Shown: positions 44,313 to 54,041 of the stretch, piece by piece
Numbering within the stretch: the first letter of the stretch is position 1
How the letters are laid out: the number at the start of each line of letters is the position of its first letter
The notes under the pieces: generated by a model
What the model was told of the DNA's origin: nothing
Databases searched by the model: none
The model's input: only the letters and a program-made list of their open reading frames with translations
Made by a program: the position numbers and the translations under genes
NCBI RefSeq assembly: GCF_014218335.1
Contig: NZ_AP023367.1
Coordinates: 263,001-327,000 of the forward strand
DNA length: 64,000 bases
Reading direction: 5' to 3'
From: Anaerocolumna cellulosilytica
GTDB lineage: Bacteria > Bacillota > Clostridia > Lachnospirales > Lachnospiraceae

Positions 44313-45053
44313 ATGAAACGTAAACCCTTATTAAGGAAGATTCTTTACCTTTTGCTTTTATTCATTTTTCCTTTTGTTCTAAGTGCCTGTAGGCAAAACA
44401 GTAAAAGCATGCCGGAAACCACGGGTGTATCACTAAGTGAGATTGTTACAGTGAATTCTGATGAATCTACGAGTGGTTTACCACAGACATCATCTGATGA
44501 TGAGTCTTCTGTAAATAATGATACGATTACAGCATATGACAATTTCTTAGCAGGAAGTATTAACGCACAAGACTTAAAGCATGAGATAAGTGATGGGGTC
44601 GTTACAATTAACGATATTTCTATGGAGCCAGATTTTAAAACGTATTATGCCCTTTTTGATATGAATGGGGATGGAATACCGGAACTTCATCTGCGCCCGA
44701 TTGCAGGGGGCAGTTATTCCATTTTTACATATCTTGATGGACAAATAGTTTTATGGCATAATGGCCCTGATTATGAATCTCCACTAAACAACGGAGCAAT
44801 CTTATACGAACGTGACGGAGCAGCACCGACTCATGTAAATTATTATTATTTAGTTTTGGACTCCCAAGGAGATGAGATTTCAAAAGTATATTTCTCAAAA
44901 TATCACAGCGTCGATGAAAGTGGAACGACGGAAAGTACCGATTATGAAGTGTTTATGTTTGAGGATAAGGAAGTATCCAAAGATGAATGGAATTCACTAA
45001 CCGATGAATATCTTTCGCATTCATCTGAATTAATCGTATGGAATGAATTATAA
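44313..45053 (+). CDS. Lipoprotein with calcium-loop-like motif
   Basis: 246 residues, AATAGGAGG upstream. Signal sequence with lipobox VLSAC, Ser/Thr-rich linker to about 75, then a domain starting ITAYDNFLAGSINAQDL with the loop FDMNGDGIPELHL (Asp-x-Asn-x-Asp-Gly) and repeated beta strands. Family typical of Clostridial lipoproteins of unknown function. It is separated from the preceding cluster by 120 bases. Confidence 0.65.
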   Translation: MKRKPLLRKILYLLLLFIFPFVLSACRQNSKSMPETTGVSLSEIVTVNSDESTSGLPQTSSDDESSVNNDTITAYDNFLAGSINAQDLKHEISDGVVTINDISMEPDFKTYYALFDMNGDGIPELHLRPIAGGSYSIFTYLDGQIVLWHNGPDYESPLNNGAILYERDGAAPTHVNYYYLVLDSQGDEISKVYFSKYHSVDESGTTESTDYEVFMFEDKEVSKDEWNSLTDEYLSHSSELIVWNEL

Positions 45054-45092
45054 GTAAATTCTCCGCAATATATAACAGTGTTATTAAGATAT

Positions 45093-45743
45093 CTATAAAT
45101 TCCTTTCGTTACGGTACCTACAAGGAGATATACCGGTTTCTTTTTTAAAACAGGTACAAAAATAGGAATCATTAGCAAAGCCACATTTTTCTGCAATTAA
45201 ATGGATCGGTAACTGAGAATTCTTAAGAAGTTTCTTTGCCAAGGCAATCCTTTGCTTTAGGATATACTGTTTAAAACTGCAATTTACTTGTTTTTTGAAA
45301 ATATCGCTAAGATAGCACCGATTAATATTAATATTTCCACATACACAATCTAATGTCAACGGTTCATCCAAATGTGTGCGGATGTATGCGATGGCATTTT
45401 TTACGTGTTTATTTTTGTATTTTTCCACCATATACTCAGAGCAATACCCATAGGATAAAACTATCTTTTCTCCAACCTCAAGAAAATTGTTAGAGGATAG
45501 AGTTTTACGAATTATATGCTCATTCTCGTGACAACACTTATGTAAGCTGACCTTTTCATTTATTAAAATGTAGTTGTATATACTGATATTTAATGAATAC
45601 AGGTATATCGTCTTTAATTGAAGGTTTCCTTCTTTCTCTAGCAGCTCTGCTTTTTCTTTTAATGAATGAATTGCTGCTTTCGTATTTCCATTATATAAAA
45701 AAGTACATATTTCTAAATGGTTGTATAAAATTTCTTCCATCAC
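45093..45743 (-). CDS. AraC family transcriptional regulator
   Basis: 216 residues. The last 100 form the two-helix-turn-helix AraC domain (AIAYIRTHLDEPLTLDCVCG; YLSDIFKKQV; LLKNSQLPIHLIAEKCGFAN; SYFCTCFKKETGISPCRYR). The first 110 are a helical region without a cupin motif. It is divergent from the haem/iron operon (126 bases between starts), so it probably controls it, as AraC-type regulators do for several siderophore and haem systems. Confidence 0.85.
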   Translation of the reverse strand: MMEEILYNHLEICTFLYNGNTKAAIHSLKEKAELLEKEGNLQLKTIYLYSLNISIYNYILINEKVSLHKCCHENEHIIRKTLSSNNFLEVGEKIVLSYGYCSEYMVEKYKNKHVKNAIAYIRTHLDEPLTLDCVCGNININRCYLSDIFKKQVNCSFKQYILKQRIALAKKLLKNSQLPIHLIAEKCGFANDSYFCTCFKKETGISPCRYRNERNL

Positions 45744-45801
45744 GTATTCCCTTCTAAAAATAATTAAATTAAATCCAAAATTTTTTAAACATATAACTAG
45801 T

Positions 45802-45835
45802 ATAACATGTTATCATGAAAAAAGTTAGATAAAAC
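45802..45835. promoter_or_regulatory. Candidate operator between the AraC gene and the haem operon
   Basis: A perfect 12-base palindrome ATAACATGTTAT (45802-45813) and, just right of it, GTTAG-N6-CTAAC. Both lie in the divergent promoter region. Which protein binds is not shown by the sequence. Confidence 0.35.
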
Positions 45836-45868
45836 TAACAAAATATCATATTAGGAAAGAGGTCTTTA

Positions 45869-46858
45869 ATGATGAAGAGAAATATACTATTTCTTTTGAT
45901 TTTTACAATGCTGATGGCAGCAGTTGCTTGCAGCAAAAAGGATAATAAAACAAATACAGATACAACAACATCGGCCAGTACCAAAAAGGAAGAGGAAACA
46001 GCAGGGAAAGAGAATCCTGATAGTCAGACCGAAAGCAGTAGTCAAGAGACAGCTGACAAGGAAGCTTCCGACATAGAGCTAAGTCAGCACAGAGTAATTG
46101 CTTCCTCTGTAGCTGTTGTTGAAATATTGGATGCGTTAGGTGTTCCCATGGTTGGCGTACCAACCAGTAGTTATGAATTGCCGGAAAGTGTGAAAGAGGC
46201 ACAGAGGATAGGAAATCCCATGTCACCGGACATGGAAATCATGGCTTCTCTTGAACCCACAGTAATTATATCGGTTGATTCCCTAACAGAGGAGTTAAAA
46301 ACGCAATTTGAAGCACTTAATATTCCGGGTAAATTTTTGAATTTATCCAGCTATGACGGACTTAAGGAAAGTATCACAAGCCTTGGTGTTTATTTTGGGG
46401 TTGAAGAGAAAGCAGCAGAGCTTATCTTAGAATGTAAAGGCAAAGAAACGGCTATTACAGCGTTAATTGATGGAAAAGAAAGCCCCTCTGTTCTGATTAT
46501 ATTCGGAGTCTCAGGAAGCTTTATGGCAGCAACAGAAAGTACGTATGTGGGAGATTTGGTAAAACGTGTTGGTGCAACCAATGTCTTAGAAGGCATGGGA
46601 GGCAGTTTTATTCCTGTTGATATGGAATTTTTAGCAGATAAAAACCCGGAATACATATTATTTATGGCTCATGCAAATCCGGAAGAATCTTTAGAGGCAT
46701 TTCGAAAAGAATTTGATACCAATGAGGCATGGCAGAATTTTGATGCTGTAAAAGATGATAAGGTAATTGCGCTTGATACAGGTTATTTTGGTATGAGTGC
46801 AAATCTGCTGGCAACGGAAGCAATGGAAAAGCTGGTTGGTTACCTATATACAGAATAA
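45869..46858 (+). CDS. Haem/iron-siderophore ABC transporter, substrate-binding lipoprotein
   Basis: 329 residues, AAAGAGG upstream of ATGATG. Lipobox VACS, then a Thr/Ser/Glu linker to about 70, then a class III binding protein fold: HRVIASSVAVVEILDALGVP, NPMSPDMEIMASLEPTVIIS, VGATNVLEGMGGSFIPVDME. This shape fits IsdE/HmuT/FhuD-type proteins. First gene of a five-gene operon that ends with a haem-breaking type radical SAM enzyme, so haem is the likelier ligand. Confidence 0.85.
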   Translation: MMKRNILFLLIFTMLMAAVACSKKDNKTNTDTTTSASTKKEEETAGKENPDSQTESSSQETADKEASDIELSQHRVIASSVAVVEILDALGVPMVGVPTSSYELPESVKEAQRIGNPMSPDMEIMASLEPTVIISVDSLTEELKTQFEALNIPGKFLNLSSYDGLKESITSLGVYFGVEEKAAELILECKGKETAITALIDGKESPSVLIIFGVSGSFMAATESTYVGDLVKRVGATNVLEGMGGSFIPVDMEFLADKNPEYILFMAHANPEESLEAFRKEFDTNEAWQNFDAVKDDKVIALDTGYFGMSANLLATEAMEKLVGYLYTE

Positions 46859-46871
46859 GTTGAGAAGTGAC

Positions 46872-47852
46872 ATGAAAAAAATAGGTGCATTTGTAATAGT
46901 AAGTATTTTACTGGTTTTTGGAATTATTTTTTCGATTTCAGTGGGCAGTGTCAATGTTCCGATTCAGGATATAATAGAGGCGTTGTTCACAAAAGAAACA
47001 GGGAGCGTTGGAATTATCAGAAATATTCGAATCCCAAGAGTAATTATGGGCGTTTTAGTTGGAGCAAACCTGTCAGTAGCAGGTGTTTTGTTACAGGGAG
47101 TTATGAGAAATCCTTTGGCTGACCCTGGAATCACCGGAATTTCCTCCGGAGCTAGTATTGTGGTCATGCTGATAATGCTATACTTTCCAAAGAATACTCA
47201 TATGATACCCTTTTATGGTTTTCTTGGAGGAATGGCTGCTTGCTTTATGATTTATTCACTTGCCTGGAAAAAGGGGATTACAGCAGTAAGAATCATTCTT
47301 GCCGGTGTTGCTGTAAATGCGATTCTTGGTGGTGTCAGCAGTATGATGTCTATTCTTAACAGTGAAAATCTTGCAGGGGTATTAAATTGGATGAACGGAA
47401 GTTTAGGAAAAAAAAGCTGGAATGAGGTTAAGGTGATGATTCTTTATACCGGTATTGGTCTGGTGCTTGCCATGCCACTGGCAAAAAGCTGCAACCTGTT
47501 GGCTTTAGGTGATAAAAATGCCAAGAGTCTGGGTATGAATCCTAACTTACATAGAATTCTAATTTCTTTAGTGGCTGTTTTCCTAGCAGGGGTGTCCACA
47601 GCTTATGCAGGGGTTATTAGCTTTGTGGGACTAGTAGTGCCTCATGTAGCCAGATTATTGATGGGCTCAGACCACAAGGTTTTACTTCCTTTTGCCGCTA
47701 TTCTAGGTTCGTTTGTTTTAGTCCTGGCAGACACGCTTGGCAGAACGGTAACCGCACCTTACGAAATTCCTGTGGGGGTTATTATGTCTGTACTTGGTGG
47801 TCCGTTCTTTCTGTATCTGTTAAGGAAAGGAGAGAATAATTATGGAAGCTAA
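46872..47852 (+). CDS. FecCD-family ABC transporter permease
   Basis: 326 residues from ATG 46872 (a longer frame from 46797 overlaps the binding-protein gene). About nine to ten membrane helices; family motifs IRIPRVIMGVLVGANLSVAG, GVMRNPLADPGITGISSGA and the EAA-loop-like ALGDKNAKSLGMN; ends SVLGGPFFLYLLRK. Imports the ligand from the binding lipoprotein. Its stop overlaps the ATPase start by 11 bases. Confidence 0.9.
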   Translation: MKKIGAFVIVSILLVFGIIFSISVGSVNVPIQDIIEALFTKETGSVGIIRNIRIPRVIMGVLVGANLSVAGVLLQGVMRNPLADPGITGISSGASIVVMLIMLYFPKNTHMIPFYGFLGGMAACFMIYSLAWKKGITAVRIILAGVAVNAILGGVSSMMSILNSENLAGVLNWMNGSLGKKSWNEVKVMILYTGIGLVLAMPLAKSCNLLALGDKNAKSLGMNPNLHRILISLVAVFLAGVSTAYAGVISFVGLVVPHVARLLMGSDHKVLLPFAAILGSFVLVLADTLGRTVTAPYEIPVGVIMSVLGGPFFLYLLRKGENNYGS

Positions 47853-48612
47853 GCAACTTATTTTTCAGTATGGTACAAATCCATTTATAAAGAATCTGGA
47901 TACAAAAATAGAAAAAGGGCAGATTACAACAATAATTGGACCAAATGGTTCCGGAAAATCCACTCTATTAAATCTTTTTGTAAACCAGTTAAAACCGGAA
48001 AACGGCAGCATACTATTAGATGGAAAAGAGTTAAGCTCCTATAAACAAAAGAAATTGGCAGAAAAAATAGCAATTGTATATCAACAGAATAATGCGCCGG
48101 GTGATATTACGGTTGAGAGACTGGTAAGATACGGAAGGACTCCATATCAGAGTTTTTTTAGTAACAAAGATGAGGAGGAGGACCAGGTTATTGACTGGGC
48201 ACTTTCGGTGACAAAATTATCAGAGCTTCAGACCAAGAAGCTATGTGAGCTGTCCGGCGGAGAAAGGCAGAGAGCATGGATTGCTATGGCATTGGCTCAA
48301 AAGACAGACATGCTGTTTTTAGATGAGCCAACTACATATCTTGATGTTTATTACCAATATGAAATACTTAATTTGGTTCGGGAATTAAATCAAACATTTC
48401 AGATGACAATACTCATGGTACTCCATGATATTAATCAGGCAATTCAATTCAGTGATAATGTAATTATTATGAAGAAGGGCAGAATCGTATATGACGGGCC
48501 TGTAAGGGAAGGGATTACAGAACGCAGAATTGAGGAGGTATATGGTATAAAATCTATGATACAGTGGTGCGAGCAAAACAAGTGCCCCTACATGATTCCA
48601 CTTAGTACATAA
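47842..48612 (+). CDS. Haem/siderophore ABC transporter, ATP-binding protein
   Basis: 256 residues. Walker A GPNGSGKST, Q-loop VYQQNN, signature LSGGERQRAWIAMAL, Walker B MLFLDEPTTYLD, switch histidine MVLHDINQA. FepC/FhuC/HmuV-type. The extra end (YGIKSMIQWCEQNKCPYM) is specific. Translationally coupled to the permease. Confidence 0.92.
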   Translation: MEAKQLIFQYGTNPFIKNLDTKIEKGQITTIIGPNGSGKSTLLNLFVNQLKPENGSILLDGKELSSYKQKKLAEKIAIVYQQNNAPGDITVERLVRYGRTPYQSFFSNKDEEEDQVIDWALSVTKLSELQTKKLCELSGGERQRAWIAMALAQKTDMLFLDEPTTYLDVYYQYEILNLVRELNQTFQMTILMVLHDINQAIQFSDNVIIMKKGRIVYDGPVREGITERRIEEVYGIKSMIQWCEQNKCPYMIPLST

Positions 48613-48631
48613 AATAAAAGGAGATAACAAA

Positions 48632-49144
48632 ATGAAGGTTTTGGTAACATATTCCAGTTTAACAGGAAATACACAAAAAGTAGCAGAAGGTATCTATGAA
48701 GGAATTCAAGCAGAGGTTAAAGATATTAAACCGATGAAAGAAGTAACAGAACTTGATAGTTACGATGTTGTTCTGGCAGGATACTGGGTTGACAAAGGTG
48801 GTCCCAATGAGGAAGCAAAGAAATTCTTGGAGCGCCTTGAAGGTAAGAAAGTAGGTATTTTTGCAACGCTTGGCTATTGGCCGGATACGGAGCATGGCTG
48901 GAACTCACTTATGAACGGGGAAGAAGTTGTGAAAGAAAAAAATCAAGTCATTGCCAAATACATTTGTCAAGGCAAGCTAAACGACAGTATAATTGCCAGG
49001 TTTGAAAAGTTACCGGCAGACAATCCCCATGCAATTACAGAAGAAAAAAGAAGAAGATATGCGGTGGCAAAAAATCATCCCAGTGAGGCAGATATTGCTC
49101 ATGCAGCAGAATTATTTTGCGAAAGGTTAAGTACCAATGTTTAA
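48632..49144 (+). CDS. Flavodoxin family protein, haem operon
   Basis: 170 residues. FMN phosphate loop TYSSLTGNTQKVAEGI, second loop region AGYWVDKGGPNEEA, third LGYWPDTEHGWNSL. Usual for flavodoxin-like electron carriers. Position between the haem importer and the radical SAM enzyme, overlapping the latter by 8 bases, suggests it supplies electrons to it, as HmuF does beside HmuW in the Fusobacterium hmu operon (analogy). Confidence 0.85.
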   Translation: MKVLVTYSSLTGNTQKVAEGIYEGIQAEVKDIKPMKEVTELDSYDVVLAGYWVDKGGPNEEAKKFLERLEGKKVGIFATLGYWPDTEHGWNSLMNGEEVVKEKNQVIAKYICQGKLNDSIIARFEKLPADNPHAITEEKRRRYAVAKNHPSEADIAHAAELFCERLSTNV

Positions 49145-50345
49145 TTCCAGACTGAAAACGCATCACAGTGCTATGGCAGAAGGTGCAAAGTATCTTAAAG
49201 GACCGGGTGTTCTAATGGATGTTCTAGAGCAAAAGAATAGTACGAACCGGCAGCCTGCAACTATTTATATTCATGTTCCTTTTTGCAGTAAAATTTGTAG
49301 TTTTTGTAATATGCGAAGAAGCTTGCAGGAACCTCACAGTAACTATGGGGACTGGATAGTGGAAGAGATTAGAAACTATGGCAGTTACACGTCGGTTAAA
49401 GAGATGGTATTTGATGCAGTCTATTTTGGAGGAGGTACTCCAACAACCTTAGACAAAGAAGACTTAAGAAAAATTATTAGAGCATTAAAGGAATGTTTTC
49501 GATTTACAGAGAATGCAGAGTTTACCATCGAAACAACGGTGTCCGAATTGACAGAAGATAAAATAGCTATGTTTTGGGAGGAAGGAGTCAACCGCTTTTC
49601 TGTTGGAGTTCAGACCTTTCATGATGAGGGCAGAAGACAGATGAACCGGATTGGCAGCGGTAGACAAGCCTTTGAAAAGCTTAGATATTTAAAAAATGCG
49701 GGATTTGCTACGGTAAGTATGGATTTAATTTATAATTACCCTAACCAGACAGTTGGCGATTTGATGGAGGATTTAAAGAAAATAACTTCTCTTGAACTGG
49801 GTGGATTTTCTATGTATTCCTTGATTAATATGAAAGAAACAAAGATAGATGAAGCACAGGGACTTAAAAATGATGAAGAGATGTTTTTTCGCATTGCAGA
49901 AACCATGGAGAGAAGCGGATACCGGTTTCTTGAGTTGACGAAGATGGTTCGGGATGATACGTATAAATACATTATGAACCGTCATTATGGTGCGGATACT
50001 TTACCCTTAGGTGCCGGTGCAGGGGGAAGTATATGCGGACTGGCCATGATGAATCCGATTGATTTAAGGGAGTATCAGACTTCTGTAGCAGAATTTGGGA
50101 ACCGAAAAGGAATGCAGATGCACCCTGCCTATAAAGACAGCGTAATTTTTAAAGGAGATTTACAAAGGGGCTATCTGCCGAGAAATACAGCATTATACAA
50201 GGATTATGAAGCCTATCAGGCAATACTTTCAAAGCTTCTTGCGGAACATTACGTGGTAAAAGAAGGGGAGGAGTATCGTCTCACCCACAAAGGAATCTTT
50301 TGGGGGAATACAATCTCCAGGGAGTTGGCTGCTATGACGCAGTAG
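49137..50345 (+). CDS. HutW/ChuW/HmuW-like radical SAM enzyme (anaerobic haem breakdown)
   Basis: 402 residues. The HemN-like core has the cluster motif Cys50-X3-Cys54-X2-Cys57 in HVPFCSKICSFCNMRR, a SAM-binding FGGGTPTTL, and VNRFSVGVQTF; the C-terminal part (YRLTHKGIFWGNTISREL) is the HemN-type winged end. Start MFNSRLKTHHSAM is like that of HutW/ChuW rather than HemW, and the operon has haem-type import. ChuW opens the porphyrin ring without oxygen using SAM methyl transfer. Shorter than E. coli ChuW (about 445), so exact chemistry is not assured; a HemN/HemW role is the alternative. Confidence 0.78.
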   Translation: MFNSRLKTHHSAMAEGAKYLKGPGVLMDVLEQKNSTNRQPATIYIHVPFCSKICSFCNMRRSLQEPHSNYGDWIVEEIRNYGSYTSVKEMVFDAVYFGGGTPTTLDKEDLRKIIRALKECFRFTENAEFTIETTVSELTEDKIAMFWEEGVNRFSVGVQTFHDEGRRQMNRIGSGRQAFEKLRYLKNAGFATVSMDLIYNYPNQTVGDLMEDLKKITSLELGGFSMYSLINMKETKIDEAQGLKNDEEMFFRIAETMERSGYRFLELTKMVRDDTYKYIMNRHYGADTLPLGAGAGGSICGLAMMNPIDLREYQTSVAEFGNRKGMQMHPAYKDSVIFKGDLQRGYLPRNTALYKDYEAYQAILSKLLAEHYVVKEGEEYRLTHKGIFWGNTISRELAAMTQ

Positions 50346-50725
50346 TATTATAAAAAGAAACGTCTTTAATACCTTTATTTTATATAGCGAAGTAGAAAAA
50401 GTTCAGGTTATAAAGGGATTAAAAAATATCTGATATACAAAAAGTGACTAAAAATAGATTCGGCTATTTTTAGTCACAACTTATTATATGCATTATATAA
50501 TATTTATTAAAACAAGTTTACCCTTTGAATTTTGCTAAAATATTTATAAACAGTAATTATAAAGTAAGTATTAAAAAAGTATAAATATGTAAAAAATAAT
50601 GGCGTTGACATGGAACTTTGGCATATAATAAAGAAGACCATATGTTTTATCAAGGTTCTTTCCTGAGAAGACTCTCTATTAGGCAATATTAGAGGGAAGA
50701 AAAATAAATCAAAGAGGTACAAGCC
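50346..50725. other. Intergenic region with terminator, no gene
   Basis: Contains the haem operon terminator at 50444-50477 and the TetR gene promoter region (TTGACA-like GTTGACATGG at about 50603). No coding frame was found. Confidence 0.5.
50444..50477 (+). terminator. Terminator of the haem operon
   Basis: Perfect 14-base stem GTGACTAAAAATAG (50444-50457) / 50464-50477 with a 6-base loop. Confidence 0.75.
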
Positions 50726-51280
50726 ATGTCAGTGATAACAAAAAAAGCTTTGGCGGCTTCTCTAAAAAAACTTATGGAGAAGAAGCCGATTGAAAAGATT
50801 ACAATTAAAGATATTGTCAAAGATTGTGAAGTGAATCGCCAGACCTTTTATTACCACTTTCAGGATATCTATGATTTGTTGGAATGGATATTTGTAACGG
50901 AAGGTTTCAATGCTTTGGACGGAAAAAAGACCTATGACAGTTGGAGAGAAGGGTTTCTTAAGGTATTTAAATATGTGGAAGAGAATAGGGGATTAGTAAT
51001 AAATCTATTTCACTCTCTAGGGCGTGAACGTCTGGAACGGTTTCTGTATAATGAGGTATATAAGCTTCTTAAGGGAGTGGTAGAAGAGCAGGCAGAGGGG
51101 CTAACGGTAGCAGAGGAAAATAAGGCCTTTATTGCTGATTTTTATAAATATGCTTTTGTTGGAATTATGCTGGAATGGATTCGAACCGGAATGAAAGAAA
51201 AACCCGATGCTATAATTGATAAAATTAATAAGTTGATTACCGGAGATATACATAAAGCGCTGCTGAAATATCAAAAATAG
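50726..51280 (+). CDS. TetR/AcrR family regulator (TetR_C_8/DhaS-like)
   Basis: 184 residues. Helix-turn-helix at about 22-50 (ITIKDIVKDCEVNRQTFYYH with FQDIYDLLEWIF). The all-helical C-terminal domain resembles the DhaS-like group. The stretch GIMLEWIRTGMKEKPDAIID is the family's final helix. No clear target next door; it faces the calcium ATPase gene across a bidirectional terminator. Confidence 0.85.
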   Translation: MSVITKKALAASLKKLMEKKPIEKITIKDIVKDCEVNRQTFYYHFQDIYDLLEWIFVTEGFNALDGKKTYDSWREGFLKVFKYVEENRGLVINLFHSLGRERLERFLYNEVYKLLKGVVEEQAEGLTVAEENKAFIADFYKYAFVGIMLEWIRTGMKEKPDAIIDKINKLITGDIHKALLKYQK

Positions 51281-51319
51281 TATTCTTAGCCTTGTATTAC
51301 ATTCTATTTAAATTACCAT

Positions 51320-51363
51320 AAAAGAACCTGAGGAACAGGCTGACTGTCTCTTCAGGTTCTTTT
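51320..51363. terminator. Bidirectional terminator
   Basis: Stem AAAAGAACCTGA (51320-51331) / TCAGGTTCTTTT (51352-51363), between convergent TetR and P-ATPase genes. Confidence 0.8.
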
Positions 51364-51374
51364 GATATAAGAAA

Positions 51375-54041
51375 CTATTGGTCTTCTTTCTTTTCTGCCA
51401 TTCTCATAAATATTTTAATAATTTCATTAACAGCCAATGGGATAAGTGCAAATACAAGTACAATACCCCAATCACGAAGGCTTAAATTGTGAACTTTAAA
51501 AGCATTTGCTAAAAAGGGAATAGAGATAACTCCTAATTGTAATATAAAGCCTACTATTATAGCACCTACCAAATACAAATTGCTAAAAATTCCAACTTGA
51601 AAGATAGATTTGCTGGGATTGCGCATGGTTAAGGAATACATTAACTGGGAGGCAGCCAATACAACAAAGGACATAGTTCTTGAATAAGTCATAACTTCTT
51701 CCGGGATTTGTGCAGAATTAAGGTGATAGCCGTGTTCTGCAAGCCCAAAGTAAAAAGCGGCTAAGGTCAAGATACCAATGAGCAGACCACCAATAATGGC
51801 CCTTAACCCTGCGCCCTTAGCAAAGAAGCTCTCTTTAGGACTTCGGGGGTTTTTCTTCATAACATCTTTATCGCCGGGGTCAACACCCAGAGCAATTGCC
51901 GGAAGAGAATCCGTTATTAAGTTTATCCACAATATCTGCGTAGGAAGTAATGGTACGGGCCAGAAGAATAAAATAGAGGTCAAAATGGTCACAACCTCAC
52001 CAAGGTTACAGGATAATAAAAAGATAACCGCCTTTTTAATATTATTATATATATTTCTGCCTTCTTCAATTGCATTGACAATGGTGGTAAAGTTGTCATC
52101 CGTTAATATCATATCGCTTGCACCCTTAGCCACATCCGTTCCGGTAATGCCCATAGCAACACCTATATCAGCATACTTTAAAGAGGGAGCGTCGTTTACT
52201 CCGTCACCGGTCATAGATACAATATTTCCATGGGATTTAAAGGCGCGTACAATCTTGACTTTATGTTCCGGTGAAACTCTTGCAAATACTCGGTACTCGT
52301 TAATTTTACTTGAAAAAACATCTTCCGGTATTTCATCGATTTCAGCACCGGTGAGGCTTTGTTCAATGGAATCTGCAATACCAAGCTCTTTCGCAATGGC
52401 AACGGCTGTATTTTTATGGTCACCGGTAATCATAATTGGGGTAATACCTGCTAATTTTGCTTCCATGATTGAAGCTTTTACCTCAAGTCTTGGTGGATCA
52501 ATCATGCCAACCAGACCGATAATTGTTAAATCTTTTTCCATCGCATCAGGAGCTAATACAGTATCCGTATCTTTAAAGGCAACCCCCAGAACACGAAGAG
52601 CAGCATCAGACATTTCCTCAGTTTTTTTCAGATAGTCTGCTTTTAGTTCTTCGGTTAAAGGAACCTTTTGACCATTTACCAATGCGGTGGTAGAAATTTT
52701 TAACAGATTATCAATGGCACCCTTTGTGTGGACCCGGTAACCGGCGGCTTCTTCATTTAAGGTAGACATTAACTTCCGGTCTGAATCAAAAGGAAATTCA
52801 GATATTCTTTTGTGTCTGGCACCTAGGGCGGCTTTGGTTAGCTGAAAGCGTTCGCCAAGAACAATCAAAGCTACCTCAGTCGGGTCACCGGTACCCTGCC
52901 CATTTTCATAGGTGGCATCAGAGCATAAAACTAGAGATTTTATTAGATCTGCTTCATCACCGTCTGCACTAAGCAAGGAATCGGCGGAAGGTATGTTAGT
53001 CAGTTTATGATAGGTATATTGCTTTACGACTGTCATTCTATTCTGCGTTAAGGTACCAGTTTTATCCGAGCAGATAATGTTGACAGAACCCAGAGTTTCC
53101 ACAGCCGGAAGCTTCTTTACAATGGCATTAATTTTTGACATTCTGGTAACGCCAAGTGCCAGTACGATAGCTACAATAGCGGCTAGCCCCTCGGGAATTG
53201 CGGCAACTGCTAAACTAATGGCAGTTAGAAACATTTCGAATAAATCTCTCTTTTGAATCAAGGCTACTATAAAAATCAACACACAGATACCAATAGCGAT
53301 AAAACCCAGGATACGTCCGAGTTCATCCAGACGCTTTTGCAGGGGCGTCATTTCATCAGTATCTTCATCCAGTATTTTAGCTATTTTTCCAATCTCTGTA
53401 TCCATGGCGGTAGCAACTACAACACCTTCACCCCGTCCATAAGTGGCTAGAGTAGACATAAATGCCATATTTGCCGCATCGCCAATCGGTGTTTTAGGGT
53501 CATTAAAGAGCTTTAAAGAATTCTTATCTGCCGGTACGGATTCTCCGGTCAGTGCAGATTCTTCTATTTGGAGATTGGCACTTTCAATCAGTCTTAAATC
53601 TGCCGGTACATAACGCCCTGCATCCAGGATTACAATATCACCGGGTACTACCTCTTCGGAGTTAATCTCTTTTACTTCTCCATCCCGTCGCACCAAGGAT
53701 CTGGGAGTTGTCATCTGTTGAAGTGCTTCAACTGCTTTTTCTGCTTTGGATTCCTGAACAACACCTATAACTGCATTTAAGAGTACTACCATTAAGATGA
53801 TGATGGCATCAACATACTCATTTATGAATATAGTAATGACGGCAGCACCTAAAAGTACATAAATCAGCATATCCTTTAATTGCGACAGGAGCAGGGAAAA
53901 TAAACTTTTCTTTGGTTTGCCCTTTAATTTATTCATGCCGAATTTTTCAAGTCTGTTCTGGGCCTCCTGGGAAGAAAGTCCGGTTAAAGGGTCTACTTTC
54001 AATTCATTAAAAATATCATCCTTAGTTTTGGAAAACCACAT
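51375..54041 (-). CDS. Calcium-translocating P-type ATPase (PMCA/SERCA-like)
   Basis: 888 residues. Cation ATPase N-terminus (GLSSQEAQNRLEKFGMN), actuator loop TGES (ALTGESVPADK), membrane PEGL motif (AVAAIPEGLAAIVAI), phosphorylated Asp326 in CSDKTGTLTQN, hinge TGDGVNDAPSLK and C-terminal six-helix end. The calcium-site residues in M4 (AIPEGL) and M6 (NLITDSLPAIALGVDP) are seen. Pumps Ca2+ out of the cytoplasm. Monocistronic, with a 524-base region upstream. Confidence 0.92.
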   Translation of the reverse strand: MWFSKTKDDIFNELKVDPLTGLSSQEAQNRLEKFGMNKLKGKPKKSLFSLLLSQLKDMLIYVLLGAAVITIFINEYVDAIIILMVVLLNAVIGVVQESKAEKAVEALQQMTTPRSLVRRDGEVKEINSEEVVPGDIVILDAGRYVPADLRLIESANLQIEESALTGESVPADKNSLKLFNDPKTPIGDAANMAFMSTLATYGRGEGVVVATAMDTEIGKIAKILDEDTDEMTPLQKRLDELGRILGFIAIGICVLIFIVALIQKRDLFEMFLTAISLAVAAIPEGLAAIVAIVLALGVTRMSKINAIVKKLPAVETLGSVNIICSDKTGTLTQNRMTVVKQYTYHKLTNIPSADSLLSADGDEADLIKSLVLCSDATYENGQGTGDPTEVALIVLGERFQLTKAALGARHKRISEFPFDSDRKLMSTLNEEAAGYRVHTKGAIDNLLKISTTALVNGQKVPLTEELKADYLKKTEEMSDAALRVLGVAFKDTDTVLAPDAMEKDLTIIGLVGMIDPPRLEVKASIMEAKLAGITPIMITGDHKNTAVAIAKELGIADSIEQSLTGAEIDEIPEDVFSSKINEYRVFARVSPEHKVKIVRAFKSHGNIVSMTGDGVNDAPSLKYADIGVAMGITGTDVAKGASDMILTDDNFTTIVNAIEEGRNIYNNIKKAVIFLLSCNLGEVVTILTSILFFWPVPLLPTQILWINLITDSLPAIALGVDPGDKDVMKKNPRSPKESFFAKGAGLRAIIGGLLIGILTLAAFYFGLAEHGYHLNSAQIPEEVMTYSRTMSFVVLAASQLMYSLTMRNPSKSIFQVGIFSNLYLVGAIIVGFILQLGVISIPFLANAFKVHNLSLRDWGIVLVFALIPLAVNEIIKIFMRMAEKKEDQ

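Noticed and set aside
51778-52635. 285-codon plus-strand frame opposite the calcium ATPase
   Set aside because: Shadow frame with Pro/Ser/Ile bias; the minus-strand gene has all P-ATPase motifs.
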